Below, in pieces: positions 30,801-40,874 of a stretch of DNA of 64,000 nucleotides. The DNA lies in assembly GCF_963675165.1 (NCBI RefSeq), contig NC_087378.1:5885205-5949204 (forward strand), given 5' to 3'. Made by a program: the position numbers and the translations under genes. This DNA comes from Halichondria panicea (Eukaryota; Porifera; Demospongiae; Suberitida; Halichondriidae). The notes under the pieces were generated by a model that worked only from the letters and a program-made list of their open reading frames with translations, ran no database searches and was not told where the DNA came from. How positions within the stretch are numbered: the stretch's first letter is position 1; every line of letters starts with the position of its first letter.

Positions 30801-32340
30801 TCCTAAAAAAATTTGGGGGTGTGGCTGCACTTGTATGCATTCCGGATTTTCAATTAAAGGTAATTACACTGTAACACCACCCTCAAAGGTCACATGACCT
30901 ACACATTTGTTCAGCATGTAGCTTCTTTATGAGACTACATTCCTACAAAATTTCATTGATTCATATGAAACTATCTCAAAGATATGATCACTTGTACAAA
31001 AAAGTCCTTAACGATCACAGGGACAGTCCTTAACTACATTGAGCAGTCATTTATCATCCTACAAATGCAGTTTCTGTATGCAAATGTACACATATTTATA
31101 GTTTCCATGGCAGGTTCTGCATGATTTATCAACACAACAACGTCATGAATGTGCTAAATCCCCAATCCCCACATGCATTACACCAACATTTCAATAGTGC
31201 TGTTATATAATTATTTCCAAACCCCGATATTTCGTTTGACTGTGCTCTCTATATCCCAGCTCTCCTTCCCCGGTTTCTAAAGGCATGTGCCAGTGACGAG
31301 TGGTTCTCCATGGCTGTCCACATCCTCTCTCATCACTCCTTTCTGCAACTACACACTCTGGATAAATTGAGCATCCTCCTGCAAAGACTCTCCAAAGTCA
31401 AGTAAGTAGCCTCTACACAGGCTCTCCTTTTTCTTTCGTCAATAAGCTGTATTAGTCGTTCAATGAGATAAAATACGGTATTAATTGGAAGAATAAAGAA
31501 AGAAATAGACGTAGAGTTAGGAAAAAGGAGAGCCTGTATCGGGAAGTCGCGGAGGGTAAAAGGGTGGTAGAAGGGTGAAAATGAGCCTGGGCATGCAATG
31601 CTAGAGATGTTAGACTGCCCACGTACATGTAGAGACTAATAAAACTTTGCTAGATCTACTAGTCTAGATTGTGTGTTCAGACTATCACCACCTATCTTTC
31701 TTGTGTCTTTCTAAATGCTAGATCTAAACTAATGGATCTAGACTAAAATAGCTTAGTCATCATTATCATCTAGCAGGTAGCTACTGCCACCAGAGCTGGC
31801 CACGCTGGTTCCCTGATCTGACTTGCAGCACAGCTTGCATGGTGGTTGTCTCAGTACAGTCTGAATGCGTGGGAGAATACCTTATGTCACGATTGTGGGC
31901 TACATATCGCCCACGTTCATAAAAATCCTTGTGGATCACGCGATTTCCCAAACCAGGCCTTACTTTTCTTAACTGTACGCCCATTTATTTCTTTGCTGCC
32001 TCATTTTATCTATTCTTTGTTTGCTACCTATCAACAGCACAAAAAAATAAGGCCTGGGAACGAGGCTAAAGAAGAACAACATTGACTCTTAAAATGGCCA
32101 AAATGCATGTTGAATCAATTGATCACTCTACTATAATTACACCAATGTCCACCTTGTAATTATTTTTATCATTGCTTGTTTATTTCTTACAACAGGAACT
32201 ACAAACGGTATTTTGAAGGATCCAAGATGCCAGCACTATTGAAAAAGATTCTGGCTACTGATGGATTGCAAGCACAAGCTCCATTCTTAGCTCTGAACTT
32301 ACAATCAACTCTCATGAACCTAACAGTATACAGTCTTTAG
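24814..32340 (+). CDS. CCDC138: CCDC138-like coiled-coil protein
   Basis: Eleven exons: 24814-24930, 25828-25968, 26230-26349, 26523-26651, 26938-27189, 29406-29462, 29576-29654, 29761-29819, 30014-30125, 31260-31401, 32196-32340. Phase is unbroken across all, giving 450 codons plus stop. The first half is coiled coil (ERETALREREERMNELEGL, MDTLKTEKDRLVSQLSSTQG). The second half is helical and matches the conserved C-terminal part of CCDC138 in order: TLRRITEQLYQQN, FYRSSDLIVLTFSMLAILIT, GVEQLVTL, FLKACASDEWFSM, LDKLSILLQRLSKVK and FLALNLQSTLMNL. The vertebrate protein is associated with centriolar satellites (family knowledge). The acceptor at 30014 is non-obvious (GGGAG) but is the only one that keeps frame. 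Introns 5, 9 and 10 host an antisense gene and large repeats. Confidence 0.88.
24958..25160. mobile_element. MITE related to family A in CCDC138 intron 1
   Basis: Starts TACCGTACAGCGAGTAATTT. The interior TTCGTGGTTGAGCAATG is shared with the copy at 32777-33000. The right end is degenerate (ACGCACTAATAGGGTA). Confidence 0.65.
25441..25767. mobile_element. Inverted-end element, about 325 bp
   Basis: Ends GGTATTATATTTGGCGAATG and CATTCGCCAAATATAATACC are exact reverse complements. The interior includes a fragment of repeat G (GAGCCTGTGTAGAGGC) and a CCGTATAACTGG motif. Confidence 0.75.
27302..28195 (-). CDS. Intronless sulfotransferase-like P-loop protein nested antisense in CCDC138 intron 5
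   Basis: A single-exon ORF of 297 codons. Near the start is LWTAPRSVSTAVYRSI, matching the PAPS 5'-phosphosulfate-binding loop of sulfotransferase-like P-loop proteins. HTFLIRDPTKVIYSQFKLYK is the 3'-phosphate-binding motif (R-D-P-x-x-x-x-x-S). Family relatives usually begin two to five residues before the P-loop strand, so the internal ATG at 28120 (MTRTVILW) is a better start than 28195. The rest (FSTDDILADPDQMMRLYCEA) fits the helical C-terminal half. Relatives are common in bacteria, fungi and marine invertebrates, and the substrate cannot be predicted. There are no introns, whereas the host gene has many. Confidence 0.8.
   Translation of the reverse strand: MTLGSIRVGLLLIKRSGFHNMCCLAMTRTVILWTAPRSVSTAVYRSITTLKNTTVKGCLEWFISPYYFAPNPPAALLEWPYQREPDFLFCEPSYSVVCQKILQDYPGVDVLFAKEMAKHLPPKDSEQFPQLLQQLSDPKVTHTFLIRDPTKVIYSQFKLYKKGVAIEKVKGLLELYALYEYLTETLGKNAIVFSTDDILADPDQMMRLYCEAIDIPFEPHMIAWEEGKLDTRMPVKEWESYFDSFQESTGFIKSPSMDEKPIPIHELPTDMVEYIDTCNPRYEKLLDKCNRPCKPTH
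28570..28760. repeat. Fragment related to element E interior
   Basis: Contains TGCATATTCATCACTCTGAT and a segment ending CGTTACAGTCTACAGCA, paralleling 20005-20025 and 20140-20240. Preceded by the CCTCGATCCCAGGCCGC motif also seen at 12728 and 62158. Confidence 0.6.
30219..30434. mobile_element. MITE, family A copy in CCDC138 intron 9
   Basis: Left end TACCGTATAGCGTGTAATTT, right end AAATTACCCGCTATACGGTA. Good terminal inverted repeats. Confidence 0.85.
30488..30994. mobile_element. Long fold-back element F
   Basis: Arms of about 160 bp: 30488-30654 (AAGTGATCATATCTTTGAGA ... AATTGAAAATCCGGAAT) and 30838-30994, its nearly exact reverse complement (ATTCCGGATTTTCAATTAAA ... GATATGATCACTTG). 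A loop of about 180 bp separates them. No ORF. Lies in CCDC138 intron 9. Confidence 0.9.
31405..32075 (+). repeat. Dispersed repeat G, copy 2
   Basis: Inverted relative to 10395-11000. Begins with GCCTCTACACAGGCTCTCC and shares CACCAGAGCTGGCCACGCTG, TACCTTATGTCACGATTGTG and AATCCTTGTGGATCACGCGA with copy 1. It occupies most of CCDC138 intron 10. Confidence 0.8.
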
Positions 32341-32776
32341 TATAGCTAAGTTATAAGAAGACAGTAAGTGGTGTCCCTTGCAATTATTAAATGGTGTTTT
32401 ACAATGTAGATCTATAAAAAACTGCTTTGTTTAATATTTGCTCTGAGATCAAAGGAAATGCAAGCTAGTCTAGTGCCAATAAATTATAGCATTTTATAAT
32501 TATTGTGCTGTGTAAGTTCCAATTATTATATGGCATAATTATCACACTAGACTGTGGGAAGTTATAGTGTCCTTTGGATACCACCCAAAACATTGCTTTT
32601 ATGTAGGGACACTCATCTCTCTCAACTATCATTGTGGCCTTGAAAAGTGTTCATACACTCCTGGTGGTCTGAGGAATACCTTCAAGGCAACTATTTAAGT
32701 AGGTTAATAATTATTTTAATGCATGGCGATGATAATAACTAAGAATTATGTGCAGATAATTTTGTTTCGACTCCTG

Positions 32777-33000
32777 ACCGTATATATAGCAGGTAATTTT
32801 CGGGGGGCAAAACAGTCGTGGTTGAGCAATATTAATTTACATTCGTGGATACTATTTTCGTGGTTGCTGCATGCTTAATTGCACTGCAGAGGCAATTAAG
32901 GTCGCTTCATTCGTGGGTAAAATATTCATGGTCACAGCTTCAACCACAACCACAAAAACCACGAATACTTTGCCCCACGAAAATTACATGCTATACAGTA
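32777..33000. mobile_element. MITE, family A-like copy
   Basis: GACCGTATATATAGCAGGTA at the left and ACGAAAATTACATGCTATAC at the right. The interior TTCGTGG motifs match 24958-25160. Confidence 0.7.
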
Positions 33001-33026
33001 TTTAATTATAGGTAAAGATCATTAAC

Positions 33027-34290
33027 TTGGCTATAGACCCATATAGATTAGAACGGATCATAGTTTACTACAGTTTTCCAGGTGGTGTTAAGCATCCCTT
33101 TGATCTCATCCGCGTTTCGCTTTTTAAAACCAGAGAAGGGGGGACACAATTAACCTTAGGCACTAATTATGACCTTTTCTTTGAACGATCTTTTAAGGAT
33201 TTATCCTTTTTCCGTATGTTGGACACGCCACTCATGTGGCATTCCTTGGCAAATGGGCATGTCCTTACAGGAGGTTAAACGTGCGTGTGAACAAATTGGC
33301 AGCAAAACTCATTTGATATGCCTAGATACATGTAGATATGTCTTGGGCTATTATCGGACTGCTTTGCCGGGAGAAGTGGCGGAGTGTGTTAAAGACAACG
33401 CACAGGCTTTTGCTACTTCTTACATTCCAATCGGTACATCAAAAAAATGCTTCTTTTTGTAGATTTCAGCAGCTTAATTCAAGTACGACAATTAATGGAC
33501 TGGATGTAGTGCTGCACGCGCAGGCTACATAGGCACGCATATGTCTCATAAACATTTTCTAGTAACCTCTGTCCATCGTATATGGGCTGGTTTGGTTGAT
33601 GAGAACAGTTGTGAGTTACCGTATAGCGCGAAAATTTCGTGGATTGGCCTCTAAAAGCATTTCGTTGCACAATGTTCGCGGAATGACTGCTTACCGGAAG
33701 CCACGCCTTTAAATCTTTGCACGTTATACCAGATAAAAACCAATTTTCGTGGATTTAATTTTCGTGTAGGATCCGCGAAAATGTCGCGCTATACGGTATA
33801 TATATATATAAAACACACATGGTAGTTTAACTGAAGATAGCCGACAAAAAGGACCAAATGGCCATATTATAGTCGCTGCTATGTCTTATGATGGTGTGTA
33901 CAATTTCGAATAGTGGAAAAGTAGCTTTGAGAACATTGGCAGTGCACACATTATTTGGAAGATCGGTACATATCGAGCCTGGGCTATCATTGGAAGCAAA
34001 CCATAAATTTTACTTGTCTAGTTCTATTAATGAAATTGTAGACGTTTTTAAGAAGAAAGACATCATTATTTCAGATTTCTAGGGGGGGGGGGAGAGAATT
34101 TTGGCTGGGGGTGGGAAATCCCTGGGCGCCCCCCCCCCCCTCTGTATGAAACCCTGACCAATACACCAACCTCTATACTATACCACTATCATTTATTAAC
34201 GTTATCAGCATTGCCTAAGCAGGAAGGGAGCTGCATCTGGTTCTGTTCCAGAGGTTCTAGCCAATACATATAGCTGCTATCAGTGCTAGT
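33027..34290 (+). pseudogene. Degraded ILEI-domain (FAM3/GG-like) gene fragments
   Basis: Three separated pieces on the plus strand resemble the ILEI domains of the large gene at 34.6-39 kb. At about 33260-33465: SLQEVKRACEQIGSKTH then VAECVKDNAQAFATSYIPIG. At about 33856-34010, with in-frame stops: GHIIVAAMSYDGVYNFE then YRAWAIIGSKP. At about 34228-34275: RKGAASGSVPEVLANTYSC. Frames change and stop codons interrupt them, and a family A MITE (33617-33799) sits between pieces. No intact ILEI domain can be read. Most likely the wreck of a paralogue of the neighbouring minus-strand gene. Confidence 0.65.
33617..33799. mobile_element. MITE, family A copy inside the ILEI relic
   Basis: TACCGTATAGCGCGAAAATT at the left, TGTCGCGCTATACGGTATA at the right. 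Very close to the copy at 524-763. Confidence 0.85.
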
Positions 34291-34654
34291 GTGCCTGTTT
34301 CAGTGCTAAACTCCCTACCATGCATCCAAGGCTGTGACAATTCTATATCTACCCTCTTTCCTGTCGGGCTGGGGTGAGTGAGTGATTGTGTATGCTTGAA
34401 GCACACAAATTACACTTAAGATAATCATTCCTCAAAAAATGTTCCAGGGGAAAACCCCCAGACCCTCCTCAATTAAACGTTTCCCCCTCCCAGCTAAAAA
34501 TCCTGTATGAAACCCTGTTGCATGGTATGTATAATTATATATCATTTCAATTGGCACCAACAAAATTTAAATCTGGATCTAGTCTTGCAGAAATGTAGCT
34601 AAGCTTAATCGTAGTACAATTCAGCCCCACTTAGGGAAGTTTCAATATTGCAGC

Positions 34655-37600
34655 CTAACAGTTTAGGTAAAGTGCGCGATCACATGAATTACCGCGGTCA
34701 GTTGTTTCTGATGAGAAACGCCTTGGAGCGTGATATCCAATAGATGCAGTATACAGATCATGAGTTTCCAGAACAGAGCGTTTCGCAGCCCCCTTCCTCC
34801 CTATGATGGCCCAGGCATCTCTGTGCCTCACATTTCTTATCAGAGAACTTCCAATACCTTCAAGAGCAATCTTGGCATATTCGCTTAGCTGATGGCTGGC
34901 TTCATCAAAAACTGTTCCTATCACTATCTGGCCTTCTGTCACAGCACTGAGAAAGGTCACTAAACTCTCAGAACCATTTAATGATCCATACGTATCAAAC
35001 GTTTGAACTTTATCAATTGAGCATGCGTCTTCGTTAACAATAGCCAGAGTAATTCCTCGAGTTAAGGGTCCACTAGATGGGTGTATTTGACTACCCACTG
35101 ACAAATAAGATGAAACACCACCAAGCTCGCATTCATAGTCACGAGCACCGCTAACAAAACCAGATGTTGTAACAGATATTCTGCAAGAGTCGTTAGTGTT
35201 GGTATCGATTGGAAGGTAGTATAGTGCTTGTGCATTTGCACAGTTGCTAGCTGACTCAGGAACAGTGCCTATCGAAGCACCTTTGCGCCCAACAATAGCC
35301 CAGGAGCCTCCAACTTCAACTTGTCTTATATGTCGACTACCAATACTCTCACATGCATGCTTTGCATCTTCCGAGAGGTGAGCAATGGCGTCTCCCTTTA
35401 TCGCCATGGCAACAATGCGACCATCGGGAAGGGAGGTGATAAAGTTCACTAAGTTTTCAGAATCAGAGGTATCTGTTTGTGTCTTGAAGTTTCTGCTCTC
35501 TAAAATCTGACCTGACTTTTCATCCAATAAAATCACGTTTAGTCCCGTAGTACTGCTGCCACCATTTGCGATCTGGCCTCGAGAGAGTATCTTTGCGTAA
35601 TTACCATGTGTGGTTCCTGCAGATTGTACCATAATGGGCAGTCCAAATCTGAAAAATGGAGTTTGATATGCATGATATCCGATGGATGCCGAGTTTTTAT
35701 CATATATCTCAGGAACAGAGCCCAGTGTAGCTCCCTTCCTCCCAATGATGGCCCAGGCATCTCTGTATTTCACATTTCGTATCATTGCACTTCCAATGCT
35801 TTCAAGAGCAATTTCGGCATTTCTTTCCAGATTATTAGCGCCTTCATCATAAATAGTTGCTACAACTAGCTGGCCTTCTATCACTGCATTAAGGAAAGAC
35901 ACTAACTCCTGAGATGCAGTCTCTGAATCGTGAGTATCAAATGTGTAAACTTGGTCAATAGTACAGGAATCTGTGCTAACAATAGCCAAAGTAATTCCCC
36001 GAGATGTAGACTTATTGAATGGATGTACTTGATCGCCTACCGATAAATATGACGAAACACCGCCTTTATAACATTTATTATCACCATAAACAAAACTGGA
36101 CGTTGTAACAGATATTGAGCACAATTCATCAGCACTGAATTTAGTTACGGGAAGATAGTAGAGTGCTTGTGTATCGGCACAGTTGCTAGCAGACTCGGGA
36201 ACAGTGCCTATCGAAGCACCTTTGCGTCCAACAATAGCCCAAGAGCCTCCAACTTCAACTTGTCTTATGAGTCGACTACCGATACTCTCACACGCACGCT
36301 TTGCATCTTCCGATAGATTAGCAAAGGTGTCCACTAAATTGGAAGCAATAGCTACAATGCGACCTTTGGGTACAGCATTAATGAAATCAGCAAAATCGTT
36401 AAATGGAGATGACGCTAAAGCTTCGAAGTGTGTCTTGAATAGCCTGTTGTCCAACACTTCACCAGATTTTTCATGTACAGTCACAACATAAAGTCCGCTG
36501 GTGTTGGTTATATCAGGGTGAAGTTCTATTTCAGCATCGTCAATCATTATTTTCGCATGGTTATTGAACCTGATTCCAGTTGACTGCACGAAGATAGGTA
36601 CTCCAACTTCACGGTAAGGCTGCAGCTTCACTTGAGTTGATAGTTCCACCGTTGATGTACTGCTAATCTTCTCAATTGCTTTTCCTGGCTGGAAACCTTT
36701 TACACCAATCATTGCCCAAGTGCCACCATTGTTATAGAGGTCCTGTATTAGTGAAGAGCCAAGAGTGGCGATAGCTCGCTCTGTACGTAATGTAAGATAA
36801 ATTGCTTGTCCACAAGTAGTCATTGCAACTATAGAACCAGGTCTTATGTTTTCAATCCTTCTAGCTAGCTCTAGTTCTCGCTTATAATCTGTATCAATAT
36901 CGTAATTCTCTTGAAGAACAATTTCACCGGAATCTTCATGAAGGACAGCCACGTTCATTCCACATCTGCGACCACCAAAGAATTCTTTCCAATCTTTGCT
37001 CATTGAAAACCTATTGCCAAACTGATGTCCTGCTCCCAGAACATCCAACTGCACTATGTCATTCACAATAGGCTTCACACACTCTGTATAGGAAAAAAAA
37101 GTATAATGATTAAGCAACAGATTGTGACTATGTGTATGCAGATATATTTTCCATTCGGAGTGTACCTTCAACTGACGAGCTCTCGTTGACAGCTATGTAA
37201 GCAGCTTTGAATCCCACAGAGCTAGTTGTGGCATCAGTGTGTAAATAAAGTTCAAGATAACTGGAATTTGATACATATCCACACATGATCTCTCCATAAT
37301 CACCTACAATGAAAGAAGCATCACGATCTAGTTGCAAACAATTTGTATCACAAGCATGTTATGTAATTATAGACCTATTAATTCACACTTCATGCTAGGG
37401 TCACTGTACGAATTAGCTTACCGGTCAAACGTGTGATGGAGGAACCAGATTTGATAGTCAGAAAGTCATAGTCTTCTTCCAGTTTTATAAACTCAAATGT
37501 AAGTTCAATATATTGTCCCTTATTTGCAACGATTGTCCACTTGCACTCGAGACTGTTTGGGTACATGCTCGGAAAGTTTGTTGACTGTAGAGAAGCTGAT

Positions 37601-39038
37601 GATAATCCAGCCTTTAGTATGACTTTTCCGTCTGCACAGTTGTTAAAAACATGTATAAAACATGCAGCTATAATTATTATACAGTGGTATTAATAAACAA
37701 AACTATTAATTAACTTACCGAAAGTAGCTAGTCGGTTTGGAGAAGTTGCCTCAGAATCCGATGTAAAGTTGATCAAACCTACAGATGAAATGTCAATGAG
37801 CTTCTGTCTTAGAGTCAATGGGTCAATCAACGGAGAACGAGAAAGGTGAACAGCAGCTATGCCACAAACTAATGCAGCAGCAAGGCTGGTACCACTGGCG
37901 CCATCTACTGTGCATGTTGGACAAGTGTGTGCAGCTCCTGTTATACTTTCTCCTGGAGCAAAGATATCAACACAAGCTCCATAGTTAGAGTCTCGAGTTA
38001 TCTTGTTATTTTGGTCAATAGCACCAACAGTGAGAACTCCAGGATTTCGTGCCGGTGAATGGTCACAAGCATCTCTGTGTTTTACCGAGTTTCCAGCAGG
38101 TGTGACCACCAAAATATTTCTCTCCTTCAATATCATTTCAATAGACGAGTCTACTGAAACATGCGCGCTACCACTTAGGGACATTATGATGACAGCTGGC
38201 CTTCTGCTATTAGAAGCCTCACTTGCCACAAAGTTAAGTCCATCAAGAACAATACTCCAAGGTGCAGTTCTGTCACACCCAAGCACTCGAACACTGAAAA
38301 GATTTACAGTCTTTGCGACACCGTATGTCTTTCCACCGATCAAACTTGCCACTAAAGTTCCGTGCCCATTGCAGTCTCTTCCCCTTTGTGGCTTGTAATC
38401 AGGTGTTTTCAGTACGGTGTACTGGTACTCATCCACCGGATCGTAACCAGAATACTTGGCTCGATTCTCAAATTCTGAATGTTCAAATTGAATTCCTGTG
38501 TCCAGAACATACACATCAACAGTTGCCTCCTCATATCGATCAACAGGCACGTTCAGATGATCCAAAAACCAGTTAGGATCTGTTTTTTCATTTTCATTTC
38601 CAGAACTTTGCGATCCATATGCCATGTCCTCTTCTTCAATGTGGTCAACTTCAGGAAAATCACGAACCTGCATGAAATTATTGCATGCATGCAGTACATA
38701 GCATGCACATTTTACTTTAGCTTCAGATATAGCTTTAGATTTAGCGTGACCCTATATAGATTTATTACGGTACCTTTCTAAGGGTATCTCTTGGAATCTT
38801 CACAGTTATAGTCTTCTCGATAAACTCAGTGTAGCGTTGTATCTGTGCCTCGTCTGTAAGATTCTTTATCTTTGTGATCACTTCTTCTAGCTTGGATTCA
38901 GATGAGCCTTTTTTTTAAGACAATGATGAAACTACCAGTTTTTGCCAATCCATAGGGAGCTCGAATTAATGGTTGCCGACTCCATGCTGTGGCTATGATG
39001 ACTACACAGAAGAGAATACTGGAAAGGAAGCCAGCCAT
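34655..39038 (-). CDS. Secreted subtilase fused to a CUB-like domain and five ILEI domains
   Basis: Exons 38774-39038, 37719-38667, 37422-37631, 37166-37303, 34655-37083, all GT-AG in phase. The first exon encodes a signal peptide (FLSSILFCVVIIATAW) and an I9 propeptide (SFIIVLKK, IEKTITVKIPRDTLRK). The second is a proteinase-K/PCSK9-like S8 domain with Asp (VYVLDTGIQFEHS), His (CNGHGTLVASLIGG), oxyanion Asn (TPAGNS) and Ser (GASGTSLAAALVCG). Exons 3-4 form a CUB-like fold (FPSMYPNSLECKW). The 2.4 kb last exon holds five ILEI/GG domains, each with an ESIGSxxIR...WAIxGRKGA signature. Domains 2-3 and 4-5 are a duplicated pair. Length is about 1330 residues. One extra A in an A8 run (38910-38920) breaks exon 1. 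ILEI domains occur in FAM3 cytokine-like proteins and CEMIP. The role (maturation or release of a carbohydrate-binding or signalling moiety) is inference. Confidence 0.88.
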
Positions 39039-40874
39039 TGATTGAAAGGACTTGAATAGCAGCAGTAGATCTACTGCTAAAAATATAAATCTTGTCTATT
39101 TTATACACTCACACTATGATTTCATCACCTCTTCCGGTGACTACGACTAGCTTCCACTAACCTCTGAGAAATTTGTCTGCCTACTCATAGTATTTTAGGC
39201 TGATATAGCTGAGCATACAGAATTCACTGGAATTTAGAAACCACGTCCCCATGCATTACTTCCATTTCTTGAAATATCCCTATAGAAGATATATGTGCAG
39301 ACACAACATAAATCAAATCACTACCTATACACAGACTTTCAATAGGCACGTATTTCTTGGAAACACATGAGCTGCAACATTTTTGTGACCCCTGGAAGAC
39401 TTATGAATCATCATGGCTACTCCACATCATCACACGCTTGTTACTATGGACACCATGCATCTATACATACCATATGGCGGTATTATTTCATTGGAACAGC
39501 TGCTACATTTGGAGTGCTTCCGCATCCATGCCCATACACCACTAATAAGATCAGTATTATTTCGTTGGAACACCTGCTACATCTGGAGTGCTACCGTATC
39601 CATGCCCATGCACCACGTCTAAATGTCTGCCCATGCATGCATTGACAACTGCACCTTCTTTAATGTGGTTGTTGATATGGTAGGTGCAGTTAATTACTTT
39701 CATTGGAACACCTGGATGAATGAAGTACTACACATTTACACAGTGCTAACCGCATGCCCACGCACCACGTCTCATTTCTGCCCATTGACAGCTGCACCTT
39801 CTTAGTTTTGTTGATTGGTATGACCTGCACAGACAGGAGACTACCTTAAGGTGACATATTTTTGCGTGTATTAATTTCTGCTATTTCTGCGAATGAGAGT
39901 AAATCGCAAAAATTAGTACTCGCAAATAATTGGCCGCCCTCGTATCCAGATCGACATTTCGCAAAAAATTATATCGCAAATGTACAAAACTGTAAAAACA
40001 CAAACAAATCTACCTGTGAAAATATATCACCTTAAGGTATAAAACTCCTACATGGACGGCATAAATCAGGTAAGTTAGCCCACAATCCCACCCCCTTCCC
40101 CCTGGGCCATGCATGATTACTGCGGTTGTTGATTATGGAACGCCACCTGGGTCAAAAATAGAGTATCAGCATCAAGGACCAGACTGTCAGCAATCAGTGA
40201 TTCCAGGAAATCGATGTACTAGCAATCAGTGATTCGAGGAAATTGATGTACTATATGGTAGGTGCAGTTAATTACTTCCATTGGAACACCTGGATGAAGT
40301 AATACATATTTACAGTGATAACCGCATGCCCATGCACCACGTCTCATTTCTGCCCATTGACAGCTGCACCTTCTTTAATGTATAGTTTTGTTGATATGGT
40401 ATAACCTGCACAGACAGGAGACTACATGAACTCCTACATGGATGGCATAAATCAGGTAAGTTAGCCCACAATCCCACCCCTTCCCCCCGGGCCATATATG
40501 ATTACTGCGGTACGTTGTCTCACACTGTTTAATTGGGAACACCTGGATGAACTTAGCACTAAAAACACAGTCAGTGCTATTTAGAAACCACATGCATGTC
40601 CCACGTCTGCCCAAGACATTAATTTGATAAGCCAACTATACTAGTACTATGTGACAGTGTATATATTGTTGTTTAGTTATAGCCAGTATAGTATGGTCAA
40701 TACTCGTCTCATAGCTATATCTCAGATAATCCACCATGCAGGGATGTGCAAATAATTATGTATAGGGTTACTTCCTTTACTGTTTAAGAATAATTATGCG
40801 TCATAATTTATATCAGCAACAATACATCAGCAACACGTACAATATGTTCGTTGATATCTATCATAACAATACAG
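39039..40874. other. Intergenic spacer with local repeats and MITE C
   Basis: Direct repeats of GGAACACCTG and CATGCCCATGCACCACGTCT recur at 39490-39640, 39690-39800, 40270-40380 and 40530-40610, so this is a decayed tandem or segmental array with period near 570 bp between the best copies. MITE family C lies at 39842-40039. No gene seen. Confidence 0.65.
39842..40039 (-). mobile_element. MITE, family C copy 2
   Basis: Left end ACCTTAAGGTGACATATTTT, right end ATATATCACCTTAAGGTA. Reverse complement of the copy at 17831-18050. Confidence 0.85.
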
